From Nostoc sp. FACHB-973 (GTDB taxonomy: Bacteria; Cyanobacteriota; Cyanobacteriia; Cyanobacteriales; Nostocaceae), in assembly GCF_014698115.1 (NCBI RefSeq), contig NZ_JACJSJ010000010.1, positions 78,465 to 142,464 on the forward strand: 64,000 bases of DNA, in the 5' to 3' direction. Position 1 is the first letter of the stretch; every line of letters begins with the position of its first letter. The notes beneath the pieces were generated by a model. It was not told where the DNA came from. It worked only from the letters and a program-made list of their open reading frames with translations, and searched no databases. The translations under genes were made by a program, and so were the position numbers. Shown here piece after piece: positions 1-7,408 of this stretch.

Positions 1-2098
1 CCAAAATAATTTAGGTGCTGCCTATTGGAATAGAATTGAGGGCGAACGGGGACAAAATTTAGAGTTAGCGATTGCAGCTTTCCAAGCGGTGCTAGAGGTT
101 TACACCCAACAAGCGTTTCCTGAAGACTGGGCTAGAACCCAAAACAACCTGGGCGTAGCCTATCGGGATAGAATTCAGGGTGAGCAACGGGCAAATTTAG
201 AAGCAGCGATCGCGCATTTTCAGGCAGCTTTACAAGTTTATACCCAAACAGCTTTTCCTCAATACTGGGCAACGATTCAAAATAATCTGGGCGCAGTTTA
301 CTTGGAACTAGAACAAATTTCGGCAGCAATTAGCTCTTTCCGATCAGCTCTAGAAATTTACACACCTAGTGCTTTTCCCTTAGAATGCTTTGGCACTGGA
401 CAAAACTTTGGTAATACTGCTAGAGCATCTCAGCAGTGGGCAGATGCTATTGAAGGCTATCACGTTGCTATTGAAGCTGTCGAACAAAGTCGCACTTGGG
501 CGATCGCAGATACTAGACGGCAAGAGATTCTGTCAGGAGCAATTGATGTTTACGCCAACATAGTAGAAGCTTACATCAAAACCAACCACCCAGATCAAGC
601 GATTGAATACGTCGAGCGTAGCAAAGCCCGAAATTTGGTTGATACTCTTTCTAACCGTGACATCTACCCCAAAGGTAACATTCCGGAGACTATTATCAAT
701 GAACTAAAGCGATCGCGGCAAGAAATTGTGGCAGAACAGCGTCGCTTAGACATTATTGAGCAAAATCGCTCAAGCAGCATGGGTCAATTAATAGGAGACT
801 CAGATAATTGGCTAAAAGATCGCACCCGCCTGAATCAATTACTTCAACAACTGGATCGTCTAATTAAAAACGAAATCGACCCCATAGACCCCAGCTTCAG
901 GGCAACTCAGCAAGTTAAACCTATTTCCTCTAGCGAGATTAAAACTCTTCTAGATGACCGCACTGCTATAGTTGAGTGGTATATCTGCAATGATAACTTC
1001 CACACTTTCATTACTACCCACTCATCAGAACGTCCTCTAGTTTTGTCATCCTCTGCTGAAGAAATGCAAGCTTTGATGGACTGGCAAAATGAGTATTTGC
1101 AAGGCTACCAACAAAACCGCAAGCAGTGGATTGAAAAACTTCCAGAAAGCCTGCAAAGCCTCGCAATAATTCTGCATATTGATGAAATTATTAATTACTT
1201 GCCAAGCAACTGTGACCAACTAATTTTAATTCCCCATCGTTTCTTACACTTAATTCCTCTTCATGCTTTACCTCTATCGCCAAATACTCATCTTCTAGAC
1301 TACTTCAGCCGAGGTGTGCGTTATGCTCCTTCATGCCAGTTACTACAACTCACTGGAAAACAGCTATGTTCAGATTTTAATCGTCTCTTAGCAATTCAAA
1401 ACCCTACAAAAGACTTGGGTCACTCTGCTGTTGAGGTAAAAAGCATTCAAAATTGCTTTGCACATGCTGACACTTTGATTGAAAACGCTGCCACAAAAGC
1501 AGCACTTATAGAAATCAAAAATCAAGATGATGGCACGAGAGAAGTTATACAAAATTCGCAACTTAGCTTGGCAAACTGCGTTCACTTCTCTTGTCATGCA
1601 GAGTTTAATTTTGAATCTCCTTTAGAATCAGCATTATTATTAGCAAATGAAGAGCATATCACCCTTGGCGAAATTTTTGATCTTGACCTCTCCCAATGTT
1701 GTCTTGTCACCCTTTCTGCTTGCGAAACAGGTCTAACTAATTATAAAATCCTCAGCGATGAATACATAGGTATTCCGAGTAGCTTTCTTTATGCAGGTAG
1801 TCCTAGTGTTGTTAGCAGTTTATGGACAGTCCAAGATGTATCAACAGCTTTCTTGATGATTAAGTTTTATCAAAACTTGCGTACTGTTTTATCAGCAGTA
1901 GTTGCCTTAAATCAAGCTCAAATCTGGCTGCGGAATATTAGCAAAAAAGAACTGCAAATATGGATAGCAGAAAACCAAATTCAACTGGATGCCACACTGA
2001 GTATGAGTTTACGTAGGAGATTACACAATTTATTAGATGATGATAAACCTTTTCGATCACCTTTTCACTGGGCAGGTTTCTGTGCCGTAGGTCAGTAA
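1..2098 (+). CDS. TPR-CHAT caspase-like protease, 5' end outside window
   Basis: The frame is open from base 2, so the start lies upstream and at least 698 residues are present. Period-46 TPR-like repeats (consensus FPxxWAxTQNNLGxAY followed by NLExAI) fill the first ~130 residues. A helical linker and a C-terminal CHAT domain follow. CHAT is a caspase/separase-like cysteine protease fold. The dyad is visible as His in HFSCH (codon 1595-1597) and Cys in LSACETG (codon 1721-1723), and the protein ends in the array-typical tail WAGFCAVGQ. Its TAA overlaps the ATG of the next gene (TAATG), which implies translational coupling. TPR-CHAT proteins are often proteases switched on by a partner or ligand. 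The substrate cannot be read from the sequence. Confidence 0.9.
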   Translation, partial: QNNLGAAYWNRIEGERGQNLELAIAAFQAVLEVYTQQAFPEDWARTQNNLGVAYRDRIQGEQRANLEAAIAHFQAALQVYTQTAFPQYWATIQNNLGAVYLELEQISAAISSFRSALEIYTPSAFPLECFGTGQNFGNTARASQQWADAIEGYHVAIEAVEQSRTWAIADTRRQEILSGAIDVYANIVEAYIKTNHPDQAIEYVERSKARNLVDTLSNRDIYPKGNIPETIINELKRSRQEIVAEQRRLDIIEQNRSSSMGQLIGDSDNWLKDRTRLNQLLQQLDRLIKNEIDPIDPSFRATQQVKPISSSEIKTLLDDRTAIVEWYICNDNFHTFITTHSSERPLVLSSSAEEMQALMDWQNEYLQGYQQNRKQWIEKLPESLQSLAIILHIDEIINYLPSNCDQLILIPHRFLHLIPLHALPLSPNTHLLDYFSRGVRYAPSCQLLQLTGKQLCSDFNRLLAIQNPTKDLGHSAVEVKSIQNCFAHADTLIENAATKAALIEIKNQDDGTREVIQNSQLSLANCVHFSCHAEFNFESPLESALLLANEEHITLGEIFDLDLSQCCLVTLSACETGLTNYKILSDEYIGIPSSFLYAGSPSVVSSLWTVQDVSTAFLMIKFYQNLRTVLSAVVALNQAQIWLRNISKKELQIWIAENQIQLDATLSMSLRRRLHNLLDDDKPFRSPFHWAGFCAVGQ

Positions 2099-2751
2099 TG
2101 AACTTCCAACTCCCCTATAATTCCAAAGCTTACCTCGACTTACTCCATTTGATTCTTAAAACTGTTGCCCAGAGCAATGACAACCTCCAAATTGTCTACT
2201 CCGTTTTGCAGGCTAACCTGGATAAGTTGGATGAGTTTTTAGCCCACATTATGCAAGCTTGGGCACTGTCAACTTTGCCTCAAGCAGAACCAGAAGTTGC
2301 TTGGGGCATTGCTGAAGTAATCGTCAGCTTTTGTATTTTGCTCAGGCAGTTTCCGCTAGGTGACAAAGCCAGCCACCTAGAGATTATCATTACTGGACAC
2401 GAAATTGCGAGTAATGTCTTTACCCGCAGGGAATTTCCCTACGATTGGGGAATTGCTCAAAACAATCTTGGTAACGCCTACCTCTACCGTATCCACGGCG
2501 ATCGCGCTGAGAACTTAGAGATGGCGATTGCTTACTTTCGCAGGGCACTGCAAGTCCGCACGCGAGAGGCGTTCCCCAAAGAGTGGGCAATCACTCAAAA
2601 TAACTTGGGCGAAGCTTACCGCAATCGTATTCTAGACGACCCCGCAGAAAACCTAGAAGTGGCGAGCGCGGCTTTCCAATTTGCCTTGCAAGTCTTTACT
2701 TTAGAGCAATTTCCCCTGGATTGGGCAGCATTTTGTGTGATCGGGCAGTGA
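2098..2751 (+). CDS. CHAT-less deletion derivative of a TPR-CHAT gene
   Basis: This 217-aa ORF carries a helical module (about residues 10-110) that is also found near the N-terminus of the genes at 4112, 7405 and 27840, then two period-46 TPR units. The third unit breaks off at FPLDWA and runs straight into AAFCVIGQ, the C-terminal tail of the CHAT proteins. The shared word ATTGGGCA at 2720-2727 occurs in TPR units and CHAT tails, so an in-frame deletion between short homologies is the simplest origin. The frame is intact and start-stop coupled to the upstream gene, so a protein may still be made. It would have scaffold helices and no protease. It could be debris or a regulatory decoy. Confidence 0.75.
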   Translation: MNFQLPYNSKAYLDLLHLILKTVAQSNDNLQIVYSVLQANLDKLDEFLAHIMQAWALSTLPQAEPEVAWGIAEVIVSFCILLRQFPLGDKASHLEIIITGHEIASNVFTRREFPYDWGIAQNNLGNAYLYRIHGDRAENLEMAIAYFRRALQVRTREAFPKEWAITQNNLGEAYRNRILDDPAENLEVASAAFQFALQVFTLEQFPLDWAAFCVIGQ

Positions 2752-2753
2752 TT

Positions 2754-3209
2754 ATGGATGAAAAGCGCCAAGAAGCTTATCTGAATCTAATTCAATCGCT
2801 ACTAAGTTGTCCTAGTGGCGAGGAATCTAAGCTACTCGACTCCCAATACCACCTGGTTGATAACGGGTTGGTGCAGATCATGGAACAGGTTGCTACAATC
2901 CTCCAGCAGCAAGGCGATTCCAGTGCTGCTGACTTTCTCACCGATCTTGTCCAACAGTTAGACCAGCAATTATCTCAAGAAGTATATCTCAGCTTAATTA
3001 ATCAACTACTTACTTGTCCCAGTGAGGAAGAAGCCAAAGTTTTGGCAGTCAATATAGATTTAGTTGATGAGAGATTAGCGCAATTAATACTAGAAAAGGC
3101 CGTGAAATTAACTGATGATGGTGATAAAGTTAATGCTGAGTTTTTAATTAATGTTTATCAACAAATTGCCGAACTATTAGGATTACCATCATTAAGAGGC
3201 TGTCTCTAA
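2754..3209 (+). pseudogene. N-terminal part of a TPR-CHAT gene cut by an IS
   Basis: Starts at ATG 2754, three bases after the preceding stop. It encodes two tandem copies of a ~70-residue helical module (pattern YLxLIxxLLxCPSxEE, then LVDxxL) that occurs once at the N-terminus of the genes at 7405, 10449, 13488 and 27840. The reading frame enters the IS at base 3196 and stops at 3209 after a few IS-encoded residues. Joining 3195 to 4110, which removes the IS and one TAA duplication, restores one frame of 1246 codons with the ORF at 4112-7408. The fragment alone could make a ~148-aa adaptor-like protein. The start was chosen by homology to the other members. Confidence 0.85.
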
Positions 3210-4106
3210 AGAAATGTAAAGAGAGCAAAGTCAGGCGATCGCTACAAATGAAAATTGAGTTTGAAGCAATAGAGTAGTAGTCTCAAAAATGACACGCAAA
3301 GCGTATCCAAGTGATGTAAATGATGTAGAGTGGGAAATTATCGAGCCTTTGCTACCCTCGGTACAACCTATAGGTCGCCCTCGTGAGGTAAATTTACGAG
3401 AAATCATCAATGGAATTTTTTACGTTCTGCATGAGGGATGTACGTGGCGTGCATTGCCACATGACTTACCACCCTGGCAAACCGTTTATAACTATTTTCG
3501 TCATTGGCAACGTTTAGGAATCTGGGAAAAAATTCATCAACAATTGCGCCACCAAGTTCGTGAAAGTATGAATAAAAAAGAACAGCCAACTGCTGCCATC
3601 ATTGATAGTCAATCAGTGAAAACGGCAGAAAAAAAAGGGAAGTATATGGTTATGATGGAGGCAAAAAAATTAAGGGGCGCAAACGCTTTATCCTTGTAGA
3701 TACATTAGGATTATTGCTAGCAGTTATTGTAATGGAAGCCAACTGCCCAGAACGTTTAGGAGGTGCTGCTGTAGTCATGGAAGCCGCACAAGCAACTGAA
3801 AATTTAGTGGTCATTTGGGTAGATCAAGGTTTTAGTGGTGATAACTTTGCCAGAGTAATTCAACAGTTATGTCATACTAAAGTTGATGTTATTTGTCGTC
3901 AATCACCTGAAGTTAAAATATTACCAAAACGCTGGATTGTTGAGCGTACATTTGGATGGTGGAATCAATATCGACGTTTAAGTAAAGATTATGAATTTTT
4001 ACCAGAAATGAGCAAATCTATAATTTACGCAGTTATGATTCGTTTGATGTTGAAACGTCTTGCAAAACCTCTTTTGACTACTTCATAATCGTTTACAAAC
4101 AGCCTC
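3196..4106 (+). mobile_element. IS5-family insertion sequence, 911 bp
   Basis: The ends are imperfect inverted repeats that start GAGGCTGT on the left and end ACAGCCTC on the right; inward similarity continues as TxTxTAAA. The direct repeat TAA flanks both sides (3193-3195 and 4107-4109), matching the TNA target preference of IS5-family subgroups. The element carries a two-frame DDE transposase. Both ends and both target copies are intact, so the insertion looks recent. It interrupts a TPR-CHAT gene in the same orientation. Confidence 0.92.
3289..4088 (+). CDS. IS5-family DDE transposase in two overlapping frames
   Basis: ORF1 (3289-3699) holds the N-terminal helix-turn-helix region and the first catalytic Asp (IIDSQSVKT). 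ORF2, open in the -1 frame and ending at 4088, holds the second Asp (WVDQGFSG) and the Glu (WIVERTFGWW). A run of eight A residues at 3629-3636 followed by GGG sits just where the frame must change. A -1 slip there gives the family-typical continuation EVYGYDGGKK. This fits programmed -1 frameshifting as in several IS5-family elements, but a one-base indel in a homopolymer cannot be excluded. Total length is normal for a ~265-aa transposase. Confidence 0.88.
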
Positions 4107-4111
4107 TAACT

Positions 4112-7100
4112 ATGACTGCTTTTTCACGCTCAAACTACAACCAGTCAGTTCAATTTTTAGTGCAAACTTTACAAGAAGTTTATAAAAGCCAAGGCGATCC
4201 ACAAGTTATATATCCTCTACTACGAGCAAATTTAGAAAAACTCAATGATAACTTTACTGGATTATTGCAGAAATGGGCAACTAAAATATTGACTGAGTTA
4301 GAAGTAGAACAAGGGGAGAAAATCGCACTTTCTATTGGAGGATTCAGCGATTTAATACAACTTTTTTCAGAAGGTGATCGGGAAGCTAATCAAGAAATTG
4401 CTATTACAGGTTACCAGTCTATTGCCATATTCTTTACTCGAGAAGCTTACCCGGATAGGTGGGCACACATTCAAAACAGCTTGGGTGCTGCTTATGCCGA
4501 TCGTATTTGGGGAGATAAAGCAGAGAACTTAGAGATGTCAATCCACTTTTTTAGATTGGCTTTAGAGGTATACACCAGGCAAGTCTTTCCAAAAGAATGG
4601 GCAGATATCCAAAACAACTTAGGTGCTGCTTACCTAGGGCGCATTTGTGGAGATCGAGAAGAAAACATAGAAATGGCAATTTCCTATTTTGAGGCAGCTC
4701 TAGAAGTACGAACTTATCAAGATATGCCCATTCTATGGGTAGAAACTCAACAAAACTTGGGTGAAGCATACTATCAAAAATTTAATGGAGGAAGCGCAAA
4801 TAGCTTGGAAGCAGCAATTCGATGTTTTGAGAGAACTTTGGCAATTTACACTCTCGAAGGATCGCCAGAAGATTGGGCAAATATCCAAAGTCGTTTGGGT
4901 GCTGCTTACTTTTATCGCATTAAAGGAGACAGAGCAGAAAATCCAGAAATTGCAATCCGCCATTTAAAAGCGGCTTTGAACGTCTATACCCAGCCAGCTT
5001 TCCCTAGAGAATGGGCAGATGTTCAAATTTCTTTAGGGATTGTCTATGCCGATCGCGTTCGAGGAGAAAGAGCAGAGAACCTGGAAAACGCAATCCAATT
5101 TTATTTAGCAGCTTTGAAAGTTTATGATCAACAGATGTTTCCCCAAGATTGGGCAATGGTGCAGAACCATTTAGGTCTGAGTTATCTCAATCGCATCCAG
5201 GGTAAAAAGTTCCAGAATTTGGCAACGGCTATGGACTATTTTAAGGAAGCTCTAGAGGTCTATACCCAACAGGCTTTTCCTACACAATGGGCAATGGTGC
5301 AGAACCATTTAGGTCTGAGTTATCTCAGCTTAGGTCTGGCTTATATCGACTACTACGTTATTGCGGGAACCGAAAGTTTTGAAAAGGCGATCAACTGTTT
5401 AAATAACGCTTTGGAAGTCTATACCTATCGAGACTACCCCAAACAATGGGCAACAATTCAAAACAACCTAGGTGAAGTGTATCGTAATCGGCTCAAAGAA
5501 GACAAAGCCAAGAATTTGAAAAAAGCGATTGATTGTTATACAGCATCTCTTGATTTCTATACCCAACAAGGCTTTTCACGACAAAAAGCAGAAACCCAAA
5601 ATAATCTAGGTCTGATCTACAGCGAACTAATCCACATAATTGGAGCCGAGAATCTAAAACAAGCGGTTCACTTTTTCTTAGCAGCTTTGGAAGTACGTAC
5701 CTGTCAGGCTTATCCTAGTGATTATGCGGCTACTCAATTTAACATGGGCATAGCATACCAAAATGCCTTACAGTTTTCTCAAGCCTACACTGCTTTTGCT
5801 GCGGCTATAGATACTATAGAAATTCAGCAAGCTGAAATTGCCTCTAGTTACAGCAAAGCAGACGACAAACAAAAACTAGCTGAAGAATGGCACGAACTCT
5901 ATCGAAGAATGGTAGAAGTTTGCTTAGAACTCGATAATCCTGCCGAGGCACTTGCTTACGTTGAGGGCAGTAAAACGCGGAGCTTAGTCGAACCTATTCT
6001 TACAAAAGAGCGCTATACTATCTTCCCAGTAGAAGTAGTTGCTCAACTAGATCGACTTCGAGACGAAATCGCCAGCGGTCAGTACGAACTTCAAAATGCC
6101 ACCGCAGAAGATCCAACTGCTTTAGCCCAACATCTCCAACAGCTTCGACAGCAGCGTAAAGAATTACAAGATCGATACCTGCCTATCGGTTCTGGTTTTC
6201 AGTTTGAGCCATTCCGCTCAACTTTGAGCGATCGCACTGCAATTGTTGAGTTTTATATCACAAGCGACAAACTACTCGTCTTCATTGTTACTAAGCAAGC
6301 CCAACAGCCTATCATCTTATCACCCGATTTGATAAACCTGAAAAAGTTAGCTAACTGGGCAAATAGTTATCTGAAAGCCTATAGTTACAAAAAATCTCAC
6401 TGGCAGCGTCGTTTAGCTACCCGCTTACATCTGTTGGCAAAAATTCTGCACATTGATGAAATTGTTCGACAAATTCCAACAAAGTATGAGCAATTAATTC
6501 TAATTCCCCATCGCTACTTGCATTTGCTACCACTTCATGCATTGCCACTGGCGCAAGACTCCAGTCTTTTTGACAGATTTCCTGAAGGGGTCAGCTATGC
6601 CCCTAGCTGCCAACTGCTGCAACTCGCTCAAACTCGACAACGCCCCGAATTTACTCACCTATTTGCTGTTCAAAACCCTACAGGCGACCTTTCTTATACT
6701 GATATTGAAGTCGAAACCATCCAAAGCTATTTCAACAGCAGCAATCTTCTCAAACAGAAAATAGCAACTAAAGAAGCTATTGATAAGACTTCTCTTACTG
6801 CTGTTCACTGCGCTCACTTTAGCTGTCACGGCTACTTTAACGGAAGTGAACCTCGCAAATCTGCCCTGATTCTAGCCAATGCGGAGCTAAATTCTGTACC
6901 GACACAACCCGATACAGAAAACTACCTTAGTTTGGAAAATGGTGGCGTACTTGACCTCAACAAGTGTCTTACTTTAGATAGCGTTTTCACCCTGAATCTA
7001 GAACAATGTCGCCTCGTCACTCTATCTGCTTGTGAAAGCGGATTAATTGATTTTCGCAATACCAGCGATGAATATATTGGCTTGCCCAGTGGTTTCCTTT

Positions 7101-7408
7101 ATGCAGGTGCTTCTAGCGTTGTTAGTTCCCTCTGGACGGTGAATGATTTATCGACTGCTTTGTTGATGATTCGGTTTTATCAGAATCTCCAAAAGGGTTT
7201 GACTGTGGGTTTGGCACTCAATCAAGCTCAACTCTGGTTGCGGGACATTACGAAAGCGGAATTACAAGCCTGGATAACAGCTATTTCCCTTCCACTTGAT
7301 CCTACAATGCGGCAGAATCTTAATAAAAGGCTACACAAGTTGCAAGATGAGCAAAAACCCTTTCAATATCCGTTTCATTGGGCGGCATTTTGTACAATCG
7401 GACAATGA
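4112..7408 (+). CDS. TPR-CHAT protease, main part downstream of the IS
   Basis: 1098 residues from ATG 4112, six bases after the IS end. The pre-insertion frame starts at 2754, so this protein lacks the first 148 residues. Order: shared helical module (~10-115), about ten period-46 TPR-like units (~115-560), linker, CHAT (~690-1098). The dyad is His906 in HFSCHG and Cys974 in LSACESG. Between His and Cys is an insert of ~35 residues ending GGVLDLNKCLTL, which also occurs in the gene at 13488. No Shine-Dalgarno sequence precedes 4112, so expression after the insertion is doubtful unless read-through or re-initiation occurs. The stop overlaps the next start (ATGA at 7405-7408). Confidence 0.88.
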   Translation: MTAFSRSNYNQSVQFLVQTLQEVYKSQGDPQVIYPLLRANLEKLNDNFTGLLQKWATKILTELEVEQGEKIALSIGGFSDLIQLFSEGDREANQEIAITGYQSIAIFFTREAYPDRWAHIQNSLGAAYADRIWGDKAENLEMSIHFFRLALEVYTRQVFPKEWADIQNNLGAAYLGRICGDREENIEMAISYFEAALEVRTYQDMPILWVETQQNLGEAYYQKFNGGSANSLEAAIRCFERTLAIYTLEGSPEDWANIQSRLGAAYFYRIKGDRAENPEIAIRHLKAALNVYTQPAFPREWADVQISLGIVYADRVRGERAENLENAIQFYLAALKVYDQQMFPQDWAMVQNHLGLSYLNRIQGKKFQNLATAMDYFKEALEVYTQQAFPTQWAMVQNHLGLSYLSLGLAYIDYYVIAGTESFEKAINCLNNALEVYTYRDYPKQWATIQNNLGEVYRNRLKEDKAKNLKKAIDCYTASLDFYTQQGFSRQKAETQNNLGLIYSELIHIIGAENLKQAVHFFLAALEVRTCQAYPSDYAATQFNMGIAYQNALQFSQAYTAFAAAIDTIEIQQAEIASSYSKADDKQKLAEEWHELYRRMVEVCLELDNPAEALAYVEGSKTRSLVEPILTKERYTIFPVEVVAQLDRLRDEIASGQYELQNATAEDPTALAQHLQQLRQQRKELQDRYLPIGSGFQFEPFRSTLSDRTAIVEFYITSDKLLVFIVTKQAQQPIILSPDLINLKKLANWANSYLKAYSYKKSHWQRRLATRLHLLAKILHIDEIVRQIPTKYEQLILIPHRYLHLLPLHALPLAQDSSLFDRFPEGVSYAPSCQLLQLAQTRQRPEFTHLFAVQNPTGDLSYTDIEVETIQSYFNSSNLLKQKIATKEAIDKTSLTAVHCAHFSCHGYFNGSEPRKSALILANAELNSVPTQPDTENYLSLENGGVLDLNKCLTLDSVFTLNLEQCRLVTLSACESGLIDFRNTSDEYIGLPSGFLYAGASSVVSSLWTVNDLSTALLMIRFYQNLQKGLTVGLALNQAQLWLRDITKAELQAWITAISLPLDPTMRQNLNKRLHKLQDEQKPFQYPFHWAAFCTIGQ

